DNA of 64,000 nt from Mesorhizobium sp. Root102 (GTDB lineage: Bacteria > Pseudomonadota > Alphaproteobacteria > Rhizobiales > Rhizobiaceae): NCBI RefSeq assembly GCF_001425625.1, contig NZ_LMCP01000048.1, positions 191,907 to 255,906 on the forward strand, given 5' to 3'. Shown piece by piece: positions 16,346 to 23,538 of the stretch. The notes beneath the pieces are model-generated. The model was given only the letters and a program-made list of their open reading frames with translations, made no database searches and had not been told where the DNA came from. Position 1 is the stretch's first letter. Each line of letters starts with the position of its first letter. The position numbers were made by a program, and so were the translations under genes.

Positions 16346-17658
16346 GAAGCCCTCACGGTGCGCCTGATCTCCCCCCTTGAGGGGGAGATGGCCGGCAGGC
16401 CAGAGGGGGTCGGTTCGACCGGTTGAGAGGCCGGTGGCGCCAGCGCTTCACGTCTGGCGACCCCCTCTGTCGGCTTTGCCGACATCTCCCCCTCAAGGGG
16501 GGAGAGTGTGCGGCGCATTTCACGAAGCACATCGTTGAAATCCTGCCCGTCCGGTGCCCAGTCGATGACGGCGTCATGGCCGGTCAGCTCGAAACGGTTG
16601 CGGGCGCGCAGCATTGCCGCCTGCGTGGTGAAGCGGTCGCTGTCGCTGTCGCCGAGCAAGATCAGCCGCTCGAAATCGTCGGCCGGGATCTGCAGACAGT
16701 CGGTGTCGGACAGGTCCGGCTCATGGCCGCCGACCTTCTGGCGCCGTTTGCGGCCAATCCTGTCGGTCATGGTCAGCGACGGATGCGGGATCATCTCGGC
16801 CGCCTTGCCGGCGATGTTGCCGATGTTCAGTCCGCAGAGCAGCGTCGCGTCCATGCCTGCGTTGATTGCCGCCCAGGACAGCACCGTCTCGATGCCCTCG
16901 CCGAGCACGCAGACGCCGCCCAGCGGTTCTGTCAGCGGCTCGATGAAGCGAAGCACGATCTTGCCGCCCTTTTGCGAGCCCTCGACCTTCTTGGCGTCCA
17001 GCACATCGTCGCTGTCGGGATCGGCGATTGCCGCCTTGCCGTTGGCGCGGGAAAAATCAAGCCAGGTGCGGTGAACGCCGATGAAGTGGCCGTCCGGCCT
17101 GGTGATCGCGGCCATCATGGCCGGCCCGGTGTGGATGACCTTGAATTCGTCGCCGCCTTTGGCGCGATGCCAATAAGGCAGGGCCGACACTTCGCGCAGC
17201 GCCTTGATCTTCCATGCGGGGAAAGGGATCGCACGCAGCGAAAAATAATCGCGCACCCAATGACCGCCGCGCTCGGGCTCTATCGGCGCGCCGTTCTGCC
17301 AGATGCGCCAGGCGCGGCGCCGTGCCTTTTCGCGCCAGACATTTTTATCCGCGTCGCTCTGCTCCGGCGCACGCTTGGCCGTAGCCAGCGGCTTTTCGCC
17401 GGTCAGCTGCTCGATCGCCTCGGCGAAGCTGCATTGGTGCACATGCTGCACCAGGGCGATCGGATCGCCGCCGGCGGTCGAGGTCCGGCATAGGAAAACG
17501 TTCTTGGCCTTGTCGATGGAAAACCGGTCGCGCCCGCCGCAGACCGGGCACGGCACACCGCGCTCGTCGATCTTCACCGCCTCGGCAGCACCCAGCGCCA
17601 GCGCGACGTCGACGATCGACATGTCACGCGCGCGGGATACGGTTTCCGCCGGGATCAT
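16342..17658 (-). CDS. CHC2 zinc finger / Toprim DNA primase
   Basis: A protein of 438 residues. A CHC2-type zinc finger lies near the N-terminus (VPCPVCGGRDRFSIDKAKNV and FLCR, with Cys37, Cys40 and Cys57). The Toprim core follows (GGVCVLGEGIETVLSWAAIN with the catalytic Glu, and LILLGDSDSDRF with the acidic pair). It makes RNA primers for phage DNA synthesis together with the D5-type helicase downstream. The last 52 residues are not family sequence: they come from a 138-bp palindromic element read in frame (LSPLEGEMSAKPTEGVARRE and on). The Toprim domain is intact before this tail. Confidence 0.9.
   Translation of the reverse strand: MIPAETVSRARDMSIVDVALALGAAEAVKIDERGVPCPVCGGRDRFSIDKAKNVFLCRTSTAGGDPIALVQHVHQCSFAEAIEQLTGEKPLATAKRAPEQSDADKNVWREKARRRAWRIWQNGAPIEPERGGHWVRDYFSLRAIPFPAWKIKALREVSALPYWHRAKGGDEFKVIHTGPAMMAAITRPDGHFIGVHRTWLDFSRANGKAAIADPDSDDVLDAKKVEGSQKGGKIVLRFIEPLTEPLGGVCVLGEGIETVLSWAAINAGMDATLLCGLNIGNIAGKAAEMIPHPSLTMTDRIGRKRRQKVGGHEPDLSDTDCLQIPADDFERLILLGDSDSDRFTTQAAMLRARNRFELTGHDAVIDWAPDGQDFNDVLREMRRTLSPLEGEMSAKPTEGVARREALAPPASQPVEPTPSGLPAISPSRGEIRRTVRAS
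16368..16505. repeat. 138-bp palindromic element, copy 1 (in primase gene)
   Basis: The element is bounded by the inverted repeat TCTCCCCCCTTGAGGGGGAG, with further dyads GGCCGGCAGGCC and TCGGC/GCCGA inside. It is almost identical, in reverse orientation on the chromosome, to the copy at 21071-21208. Its length is a multiple of three and it adds 46 codons to the primase gene. It resembles a non-autonomous MITE or a Rickettsia-palindromic-element-like unit. Confidence 0.88.
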
Positions 17659-17876
17659 TGCATCGTCCCCGGAAACCGCATCTGCAGACCGATCCGCAGG
17701 TCGCCAATGACCGCATCAAGGCCGCGATTGGCATCGTCGAGATCGCGGGCAAGATCCGCGACCATGTTCATGACAACGGTTTCCAGCGCCGCCATCGCGT
17801 CGACCGGATGCATGCCCTCGACGGCCTTCAGGACGCGCTTTGAAGCCTTGCGAATTTCGGCGCGATCGGCAGCCAT
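17655..17876 (-). CDS. Small phage hypothetical protein
   Basis: A protein of 73 residues starting MAADRAEIRKASKRVLKAVE. It is entirely helical and charged (MVADLARDLDDANRGLDAVI), with no known domain. The ATG at 17876 overlaps the preceding stop (TGATG) and its own stop overlaps the primase ATG. It is an operon gene of unknown role. Confidence 0.65.
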   Translation of the reverse strand: MAADRAEIRKASKRVLKAVEGMHPVDAMAALETVVMNMVADLARDLDDANRGLDAVIGDLRIGLQMRFPGTMQ

Positions 17877-18220
17877 CACGATCCCCTTCCCGGCACGAAC
17901 AGGCAGAGCGTGCGGCTGTCGTCGCGACCCTGGACGCTGCACCAGTGGAAGCGGCCGTCAGGGCTTTGCCTGACCTTCGGATCGGTCATTGGGATCAGTT
18001 CGCCGGTCTTGCGGATCTCGTAGCCGCGCGCGCCCTCGACGATGTCGGCGTCGTTCACCTCGCGGCAGTCGATGCCGGAACAGCAGCCGATCGGATAGGC
18101 CCAGCCGGTCGGCGCGTCGTGCGGCCATGCGCGGCCATGCGTGCCGGCCAGCACCAGGCCGGCGAGCAGGCCGGAGACGGCAAGGGTGCCGATGAAGGAG
18201 CGGACGGGCTGGCGCTGCAT
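17876..18220 (-). CDS. Exported Cys-containing hypothetical protein
   Basis: A protein of 114 residues with a clear signal peptide (RSFIGTLAVSGLLAGLVLAG, cleavage near THGRA). The mature part has GWAYPIGCCSGIDCREVND and FHWCSVQGRDDSRTLCLF, with five Cys residues suggesting disulfides. Small secreted proteins with a YP-x-x-CCSG-x-DC core are frequent in rhizobia and their phages. The position inside a replication operon is odd; it could be a lysogenic conversion (morphon-like) gene acting in the periplasm. Its role is unknown. Confidence 0.75.
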   Translation of the reverse strand: MQRQPVRSFIGTLAVSGLLAGLVLAGTHGRAWPHDAPTGWAYPIGCCSGIDCREVNDADIVEGARGYEIRKTGELIPMTDPKVRQSPDGRFHWCSVQGRDDSRTLCLFVPGRGS

Positions 18221-18712
18221 CTATTTCGTGCCCCCGACCACCGACAGCCCGTTGGCGCGCGCGGTTGCGGCGGCGCGGCGCAGGTCGGACACGGCGCTTT
18301 CCAGCGAGGCGGCCGAGCGGTCGATGCCTGCGGCCTCGGAAGGCGTCAGCCGGCCATCGGCGAAGGCGATGGCGCCCTTGGCCATCAGCTCGCCGGCCTG
18401 CACCACCACCTCGGCATGGCTGGCCATGATCGAGGCATTGGCGGCGTCGCCGATCTCGGCGTCGGCCAGGCGGCGGCCGTTGAGTTCGGCCATCACCGCC
18501 GTCACCAGCGGCGCCGCGCATTCGGCCTCCAGCAGCAGCACCGCCGGCAGCGGCATCAGGTCGGGATCGCCGGCATTGTTGAACCGCCCCATCTGGCTTT
18601 TCGACATCGATGACAGGTCGGCCGAGCGTTCGATACCGCCGGCGCGTGCGATCAGGTCGCGCTGCGCGGCTTTCAGCCGATAGAACCAGGCGGTGGGCAA
18701 GGCATCCGACAT
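18221..18712 (-). CDS. Phage regulatory protein, CII/CP76-like
   Basis: A protein of 163 residues: MSDALPTAWFYRLKAAQRDL, GGIERSADLSSMSKSQMGRF, then a helical C-terminal half. This layout is like phage regulators of the CP76/CII type, which bind DNA as helix-turn-helix tetramers. It is the first gene of the dense replication operon, and two TTCCC-n5-GGGAA palindromes lie 23-65 bp upstream, as expected if this protein or its partner regulates the operon. The family name is tentative. Confidence 0.6.
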   Translation of the reverse strand: MSDALPTAWFYRLKAAQRDLIARAGGIERSADLSSMSKSQMGRFNNAGDPDLMPLPAVLLLEAECAAPLVTAVMAELNGRRLADAEIGDAANASIMASHAEVVVQAGELMAKGAIAFADGRLTPSEAAGIDRSAASLESAVSDLRRAAATARANGLSVVGGTK

Positions 18713-18734
18713 TTTCTCGACCTCTGGACAAGAG

Positions 18735-18777
18735 TTCCCGCGCCGGGAAAACCCGGCGGCGTTTCCCGTAGTGGGAA
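18735..18777. promoter_or_regulatory. Two 15-bp operator-like palindromes
   Basis: TTCCCGCGCCGGGAA (18735-18749, perfect) and TTCCCGTAGTGGGAA (18763-18777) have centres 28 bp apart. They lie between the 138-residue HTH gene and the leftward CII-like gene. They differ from the TAT-type operators at 19231 and 20343, so a second regulator probably binds here. A minus-strand promoter is likely in the same 125-bp gap. Confidence 0.6.
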
Positions 18778-18837
18778 GGTGTGGATGGTGATTACGTTAG
18801 TGATGTCTAAACAAAGGAGGCCCACATGCTCTGCCGC

Positions 18838-19218
18838 TCATTCCGCCGTCTCCTCGATCTTGCGATGGGAAAGGCCGGTCCCGGCCTGGGAGGCATTGGG
18901 GAAAACGGGACCGGCCGCGACACCGAGGGGTGCGGCGTCGAAATCGTCAGGGTTGCCGGCGGCGGGCCGCTGCGGCTCACCGACCGGTTCAGCCGTCACC
19001 GGCTCGGTCACATCAATGGGAATTTCGAAGAACCAGGCATCGTCCCAGGCGATGCCGCGCGCGATGGCAGCCTCGCGGATGGCCGTCATATCGTCGAGTG
19101 ACGGCGCGACGCCGGTCTCCCATCGCGACACGCTGGCCTGCGCGACGCCGGCCAGAACTGCGAATTCAGCTTGGGTAACCCCGAAGATATGGACACGGAT
19201 ATGTCTGATGGCGCTCAT
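18838..19218 (-). CDS. Cro/CI-type HTH regulator
   Basis: A protein of 126 residues from the ATG at 19218; an upstream ATG at 19254 would add 12. The helix-turn-helix is VTQAEFAVLAGVAQASVSRW (about residues 14-33), typical of the XRE family. The rest is a Pro-rich region without a dimerisation or peptidase domain. It is divergent from the HTH gene at 19315, and three copies of a 16-bp operator lie between them. By direction (the same as the replication operon) it is the better candidate for the Cro-like lytic regulator. Confidence 0.75.
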   Translation of the reverse strand: MSAIRHIRVHIFGVTQAEFAVLAGVAQASVSRWETGVAPSLDDMTAIREAAIARGIAWDDAWFFEIPIDVTEPVTAEPVGEPQRPAAGNPDDFDAAPLGVAAGPVFPNASQAGTGLSHRKIEETAE

Positions 19219-19230
19219 GACGACGCATAT

Positions 19231-19279
19231 TATGCGCAAACGGATAGTTCGCAAGCGGAAAATTATGCGCGAACGGATT
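19231..19279. promoter_or_regulatory. Left operator cluster (three sites) of the immunity region
   Basis: Copies of the imperfect dyad TATSCG-N4-CGSATA are TATGCGCAAACGGATA (19231-19246), a weaker AGTTCGCAAGCGGAAA (19246-19261) and TATGCGCGAACGGATT (19264-19279). They fill the space between two divergent HTH regulator genes. The same sequence occurs in the early promoter at 20343-20407. Confidence 0.82.
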
Positions 19280-19314
19280 TTTCTTTATCCGTGGCCCGTG
19301 CCAGCGTTCCGGCC

Positions 19315-19707
19315 ATGACCATCGAAGAGAAGTTGCGCGCCATCATGAAGGCGACCGGCTGGAAGCAGCAGAAACTGGCGGAGGTGTTTTCCGTCGGCCA
19401 GTCGACGATCAACCGCTGGCTGGTCCAGGGCGCCGAGCCGCGCGGTGACCATCGCGACGGCATCGACCTGGTCTACAGGCAGATCGTCGAGAGCGGCCGG
19501 GCGGAGGGCGAACGCCCGATCCGCGGCGACCAGGAGATCCTGGCCGCGCTGCGCCGCATCGAAGGCCTCACAAACAGAGACATCGACGTCGCCTTCGCGG
19601 TGATTTCCAATGCGTTGAAAGCTAACGCGGGCGGATCAGAACAATCTGGTGCTGATGATCTATCTCAACCCGCCATGCCCCGCCGTGAATCGTTGCCATC
19701 GCGCTAG
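19315..19707 (+). CDS. Probable prophage repressor (HTH, no peptidase domain)
   Basis: A protein of 130 residues: MTIEEKLRAIMKATGWKQQK and LAEVFSVGQSTINRWLVQG form an XRE-type helix-turn-helix. The C-terminal half is helical (GDQEILAALRRIEGLTNRDI). A GTG at 19291 is an alternative start in frame; neither has a good ribosome binding site, so translation may be leaderless. It diverges from the Cro-like gene across three operators. Unlike lambda CI it has no S24 self-cleavage domain, so SOS induction, if any, must work in another way. Which of the two HTH proteins maintains lysogeny is inferred from gene direction only. Confidence 0.72.
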   Translation: MTIEEKLRAIMKATGWKQQKLAEVFSVGQSTINRWLVQGAEPRGDHRDGIDLVYRQIVESGRAEGERPIRGDQEILAALRRIEGLTNRDIDVAFAVISNALKANAGGSEQSGADDLSQPAMPRRESLPSR

Positions 19708-19834
19708 CGATCGAGGCGGCGTCGCGCTCGATGCGCAACGCCGGATCAAGTGGCCAGATACCGAATGCCATGGCGCGCAACGTTTGCAGCGCGTCTTCGC
19801 CGCGCGTTTTCTCACGTGGCATGTAGTGGATCAT
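19622..19834 (-). CDS. Small hypothetical protein, convergent with repressor
   Basis: A frame of 70 residues with a plausible compact alpha/beta sequence (AASIASAMATIHGGAWRVEI, HQHQIVLIRPR). It overlaps the 3' end of the repressor gene by 86 bp on the other strand. There is no strong ribosome binding site and I know no relatives. It may be real because its codon use is normal, but confidence is low. Confidence 0.4.
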   Translation of the reverse strand: MIHYMPREKTRGEDALQTLRAMAFGIWPLDPALRIERDAASIASAMATIHGGAWRVEIDHQHQIVLIRPR

Positions 19835-20087
19835 TTCTGAAATCCCGAGCCCCGAGGCTTGCGAATAGGAACAATTTCCTTCTCCTTTGTCAACACCGTT
19901 GCTGGCGGCGCGGTGTCCCGTTTTGATACGAATTCTACGAATACAACTATTGACGGTCGCTCACTGCTTTATTTCAAAGTGTAACGATGACCTGTGGATA
20001 GCGGGGAAAACATATAGCATGTATGGGACATTTGTAGCAGCGGTGGACTGATTTCCGGCGCCGGCAATTCCGTCCATAAAGTCGGAC

Positions 20088-20303
20088 ATGCCGCCGCCAG
20101 ACCGCCTCACCATCCATATCCGCCTGTCGCCCTCGATGGTGCGGCACCTGAAGATCGCGGCGGCCGATAGCGGCCGCAGCATGAATGCCGAGATCGCGGC
20201 ACGGCTCGACCGGTCCTTTTCGCCCGGCGACGATGATCGCCGCAGGGCTGCGGGTCTGCTGGCCGAGGCGCTGGCAATCCTCGACAAGGGGCAGATGGAC
20301 TAA
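20088..20303 (+). CDS. Arc-family ribbon-helix-helix DNA-binding protein
   Basis: A protein of 71 residues: DRLTIHIRLSPSMVRHLKIA and SGRSMNAEIAARLDRSF form the beta strand and two helices of the Arc/MetJ fold, with the MNAEI signature of Arc-like phage repressors. The helical tail would help dimerise. It lies between the repressor and the early rightward promoter, so it could modulate either. The 253 bp upstream are AT-rich and hold a small inverted repeat (CATATAGCATGTATG) but no clear promoter. Confidence 0.82.
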   Translation: MPPPDRLTIHIRLSPSMVRHLKIAAADSGRSMNAEIAARLDRSFSPGDDDRRRAAGLLAEALAILDKGQMD

Positions 20304-20342
20304 AGTCCAAGCTCGCGCGGCCATCTCTCCCCCAGAAAGTTT

Positions 20343-20407
20343 TATCCGTTTGCGCATTTTTCTGTGTTGACTGTTATCCGTTTGCGCATATTATCCGCTT
20401 TCGTCAA
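20343..20407 (+). promoter_or_regulatory. Early rightward promoter with three operators
   Basis: A strong sigma-70-type promoter has -35 TTGACT (20367-20372), a 16-bp spacer and -10 TATTAT (20389-20394). One operator, TATCCGTTTGCGCATA (20375-20390), fills the space between the two boxes. A second (TATCCGTTTGCGCATT, 20343-20358) lies just upstream, 32 bp away, and a third, weaker one (TATCCGCTTTCGTCAA) covers the start. This matches the operator sequence at 19231-19279, so the same repressor should silence the rightward early operon in the lysogen. Confidence 0.85.
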
Positions 20408-20425
20408 CCCCGATGGAGGCGCGCC

Positions 20426-21022
20426 GTGCATCAAACCCGCAGTCAATCCGAAACCGCCGCGCCGATCCCTGCCAGCCTCGCCGGCAGGCCTGGCCATCGC
20501 TTCAGCGACGCCCGCCGCGTCGAGCATCCCGAAGCCGGCAGCGGCGGGCGCAACCCCCGCGCGATCGAACTGGCCGACGCCCTGGCCGAGATCGCCGGCT
20601 GCGGCAACGGCGCCACCGAAAAGGATCTCTCCGTGCTCGGCTTTTCGGTCGGCGAGATCCTCGCCCATCTGCCGGAAGCCAAGCTGATCCTCGCCGAAAG
20701 CTTCGTCCGCGACATCGCCCCGATCGGCGACCGCGTACCGCAGATCATCGAAAAGGCAATTGCCAGCGCCGCGCACATCATGCCGAAGACGGCCGGGCTG
20801 GACGAAACCAGTGAGGATGCCGCGCAAGAGCTTTGGCAGCGCTATTGCAAGGCGCGCTCCGCATTCAAGCTCGACCCGTGGTGGTCGCAATCCGAACGCG
20901 CCATCGGCTTCCTGAAATCCTTCCTGCGCCGCCTGCCGCTGCTCGAACGCGAGGCCAACCGCGTCATCTACGCCGTCGCCGCCGAACAGAAGGCGACCGT
21001 GCACCGGGGCGAGCACATATGA
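20426..21022 (+). CDS. Phage hypothetical protein, first gene of rightward early operon
   Basis: A protein of 198 residues with a GTG start and GGAGG 6 bp upstream. The first 50 residues are polar and probably disordered; the rest is helical (ATEKDLSVLGFSVGEILAHL, EDAAQELWQRYCKARSAFKL). No domain is recognised. It is the first gene after the operator-controlled early promoter, a place often used for takeover or anti-repressor functions. Its stop overlaps the next ATG. Confidence 0.65.
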   Translation: MHQTRSQSETAAPIPASLAGRPGHRFSDARRVEHPEAGSGGRNPRAIELADALAEIAGCGNGATEKDLSVLGFSVGEILAHLPEAKLILAESFVRDIAPIGDRVPQIIEKAIASAAHIMPKTAGLDETSEDAAQELWQRYCKARSAFKLDPWWSQSERAIGFLKSFLRRLPLLEREANRVIYAVAAEQKATVHRGEHI

Positions 21023-21846
21023 AGACGCAACTGGTTTTCGAAGACGGCCGCAAGATCAAGCGCCGGGCACTCTCCCCCCTTGAGGGGGAGATGTCGGCGC
21101 AGCCGACAGAGGGGGTCGCCGGCCGTGAAGCGCCGGCGCCATCTGGCCCTCAACCGGTCGAACCGACCCCCTCTGGCCTGCCGGCCATCTCCCCCTCAAG
21201 GGGGGAGAAAGCTCCCGACCATTCTTATTGGAAGCAGACCATCACCGGCCGCGCCTTTCCGATGACCGGTTTTTCCGCGCTCGACATCGACCTGCATGGC
21301 GACGTCGCCGAGGGCCTGGCGCGCATCTGCCGCTTTGGCGGCCATGTGCCTGGCAACACCTATTGCGTGGCGCAGCACTGTGTCGTCGGCGCCGATGCGG
21401 CGATGGAGGAAACCCGCGATGCCAACATCGCGGCCTACTTCCTGCTGCATGACGCGCATGAATTCGTCTTCGGCGACATGACGACGCCGGTGGCCAAATG
21501 GCTGGCGACGATCGCCGCCGAACTCTATGGCGGCGCGGCGCACGGCATGGTCGAGACGCTGATCGCCACCGCCAAGGCGCGGCTCGACATGGCGATCTGG
21601 CGCGCCGCCGGCCTGCCGCCGCCGGCCAAGACCTACCGCGCGGCAATCGCCGATTTCGACCTGCGCATGCTGGCGACCGAGCAGCGGCAATTGCTGATGC
21701 CGGCGCCGAAGAGCTGGGGCGCACGAATAGACCAGGCCAGGCCGATCAGGCTGCGCGGCGGGCTGACGGCATGGCCGGTGGCCAGGGCGGCGGAAGAATA
21801 CCGCGACCGGCTGGCGAAGCTGTGCCCAAACGCCAGGAGGGTGTGA
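21019..21846 (+). CDS. HD-domain phosphohydrolase (YfbR-like nucleotidase)
   Basis: A protein of 275 residues. The conserved metal-binding His and His-Asp motifs are YCVAQHCVVGADAAM and AAYFLLHDAHEFVFGDMTTP, followed by VKW/DFDLRMLATEQRQLL; this is the phage branch of 5'-deoxynucleotidases related to YfbR. It probably hydrolyses deoxynucleoside monophosphates and tunes the nucleotide pool. Residues about 18-64 (SPLEGEMSAQPTEGVAGREA and on) come from a 138-bp palindromic element, inserted in frame before the fold begins. Without it the protein would be about 229 residues, a normal size. Confidence 0.85.
   Translation: MKTQLVFEDGRKIKRRALSPLEGEMSAQPTEGVAGREAPAPSGPQPVEPTPSGLPAISPSRGEKAPDHSYWKQTITGRAFPMTGFSALDIDLHGDVAEGLARICRFGGHVPGNTYCVAQHCVVGADAAMEETRDANIAAYFLLHDAHEFVFGDMTTPVAKWLATIAAELYGGAAHGMVETLIATAKARLDMAIWRAAGLPPPAKTYRAAIADFDLRMLATEQRQLLMPAPKSWGARIDQARPIRLRGGLTAWPVARAAEEYRDRLAKLCPNARRV
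21071..21208. repeat. 138-bp palindromic element, copy 2 (in HD hydrolase gene)
   Basis: It is the same element as at 16368-16505, opposite on the chromosome but in the same orientation relative to its host gene. The ends are TCTCCCCCCTTGAGGGGGAG and its complement. The two copies encode peptides that differ at only a handful of positions (LSPLEGEMSA[KQ]PTEGVA and GLPAISPSRGE). Confidence 0.88.
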
Positions 21847-22112
21847 TGCTGTCTCCCAAACTCGAAGAGATCTGCGATCTCATTGTCGAAGGGAAATGCC
21901 ACGAAGCCTATGAAAAGGCCCGCGACTATTGCCCCGGCCTGATGACTTGGGAAGCGCGCGCCCGGTTGATTGCAGCGCGCAACGCACCGCAGGCCGGACC
22001 CTTCCCGTCCGAAGCCGAGATCGACGCGCGCCACGACCGTGCCGTCGCCAGCTACAAGGCCAGCGTCCAGGCGAATGCCGCTGCCGCAGTCGTCGCGAGG
22101 GCCGCCCGATGA
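21846..22112 (+). CDS. Small phage hypothetical protein
   Basis: A protein of 88 residues starting MLSPKLEEICDLIVEGKCHE. It is helical, with no known domain. The start overlaps the HD gene stop (TGATG) and its end overlaps the sliding clamp ATG, so it is translated as part of the early operon. Confidence 0.62.
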   Translation: MLSPKLEEICDLIVEGKCHEAYEKARDYCPGLMTWEARARLIAARNAPQAGPFPSEAEIDARHDRAVASYKASVQANAAAAVVARAAR

Positions 22113-23263
22113 TCAAGTTTTCCGTCGCCGCCTTCGCCGAAGCCGCCAAGGCCATCCGCAACATTCCCGGCGGCTCGCGCAACATCGAGATCCTCGACCA
22201 TGCGCGCCTCGAAGTGGCGAAGAAAAAACTGACCTTGACCATGTCCGACATGGACATCGAGGCCTGCGCGACGATTGCCTGCGAGGGGTCGGCGACGCTG
22301 TCGGCCATCCCGCGCGCCGTGCTTGATTTCTTCATCGCCCGTGACGGCTCTTTTAGTGGACAAGGCGGGGGCGACGATGCCGGCACGCTCGACTTCGACG
22401 CCGAGATGAAGACGGTCGTCGCCCGCTGCGGCAAGGGTCGGCTGACCATGCCGGTGCTGCCCGGTTCGGATTTCTTCCTGATCGGCGCCGGCGCGCAGGA
22501 CTGGTCGTTCCAGATCCGCGCCAACGAACTGGTCGATCTGCTGCGCACCTGCGAAAAGGCGATGGACGAAACCCGCCACTACATCCAGGGCGTGCTGCTG
22601 CATGTCACCGACAGCGAATTGCGGGGCGCCGCCACCGACGGCCACCGCGTCCACGTCATCGGCGTCGACGCGCCTGAGCTGCAGGGCGACTTCCGGCCAC
22701 GCGATGGCGGCTACCGCGGCGTCACCATCCCCGACCGCACGGTCAAGGAACTGATCCGCATCTTCGACGGCGACGAAAGCGAAGTGACCATTGCCGGCAC
22801 CGCGGCGATCATCACCATTGAAGCGGAAGCGATCCGCGTCACCTCGAAGCTGATCGACGGCACTTTCCCGGAATACAACAGGCTGATGCAGGCGCCCGGC
22901 GCCTTCCGCATCTCAGTCCCTGCCAAGGCGCTCGACGCGGCGATCGGCAGGCTGCTGGTGCTGCCGCGCAAGGACGGCAAGGGCAAGGCAGAGACCGCCA
23001 GGCCGATCCGCATGACGCCGGTCGACGGCGGCCTGCGGCTGGAGATCAAGGGCAACGATTCCGACGCCGAGGATCTGATCGACTGCGAGGTCGAGGGATC
23101 AGGCGAGCCGATCGTCGTCAACTGCCGCTACATCAGGGACGCGCTCGCAGCCGCCGGCGGCTCAAAAGTCACCTTCGCGCCCTGCGCCGACAACCCGGTC
23201 GGCGTGCGCATGCTGCCCGACAGCGAGCGTTCTTCTTTTCTCCTCATGCAGATGCGCTTTTAA
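22109..23263 (+). CDS. Phage-encoded DNA polymerase III beta clamp (DnaN-like)
   Basis: A protein of 384 residues with the three-domain clamp layout: MIKFSVAAFAEAAKAIRNIP, SATLSAIPRAVLDFF, HYIQGVLLHVTDSELRGAAT then DGHRVHVIGVDAP, LIDGTFPEYNRLMQAP, and the typical C-terminus SSFLLMQMRF. The GVLL-x(7)-A-TDGHR signature is the hallmark of beta clamps. It would tether the host polymerase to phage DNA. A phage copy of a host sliding clamp is uncommon and may be adapted to resist host regulators or favour phage forks. Confidence 0.93.
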   Translation: MIKFSVAAFAEAAKAIRNIPGGSRNIEILDHARLEVAKKKLTLTMSDMDIEACATIACEGSATLSAIPRAVLDFFIARDGSFSGQGGGDDAGTLDFDAEMKTVVARCGKGRLTMPVLPGSDFFLIGAGAQDWSFQIRANELVDLLRTCEKAMDETRHYIQGVLLHVTDSELRGAATDGHRVHVIGVDAPELQGDFRPRDGGYRGVTIPDRTVKELIRIFDGDESEVTIAGTAAIITIEAEAIRVTSKLIDGTFPEYNRLMQAPGAFRISVPAKALDAAIGRLLVLPRKDGKGKAETARPIRMTPVDGGLRLEIKGNDSDAEDLIDCEVEGSGEPIVVNCRYIRDALAAAGGSKVTFAPCADNPVGVRMLPDSERSSFLLMQMRF

Positions 23264-23277
23264 CCGGAGATCGCCCA

Positions 23278-23538
23278 ATGGCTGATGACATCACCGAGAC
23301 TTCGCAGACCGTCGCCGCCGGCCAGCTGCGCGCCTTCATTGAGCGCATCGAGCGCCTGGAGGAGGAACGCGGCACCATCAACGAGGACATCTCCGAAGTC
23401 TACTCCGAAGCCAAGGGCACCGGCTTCGACGTGCCGGCCATGCGCGTGATCGTCGCCATGCGCCGCAAGGACCCGGCCGCCCGGCAGGAGGCCGAGACGA
23501 TCCTTGAACTCTACATGGCCGCGCTGGGGATGGTGTGA
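23278..23538 (+). CDS. GapR-like nucleoid protein (DUF2312)
   Basis: A protein of 86 residues: TVAAGQLRAFIERIERLEEE, RGTINEDISEVYSEAKGTGF and DVPAMRVIVAMRRKDPAAR. This is the DUF2312/GapR family, a coiled-coil protein that clamps overtwisted DNA ahead of replication forks and is part of the Caulobacter cell-cycle network. The length equals the host protein. It follows the phage sliding clamp by 14 bp, which suggests a fork-linked role. Confidence 0.92.
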   Translation: MADDITETSQTVAAGQLRAFIERIERLEEERGTINEDISEVYSEAKGTGFDVPAMRVIVAMRRKDPAARQEAETILELYMAALGMV

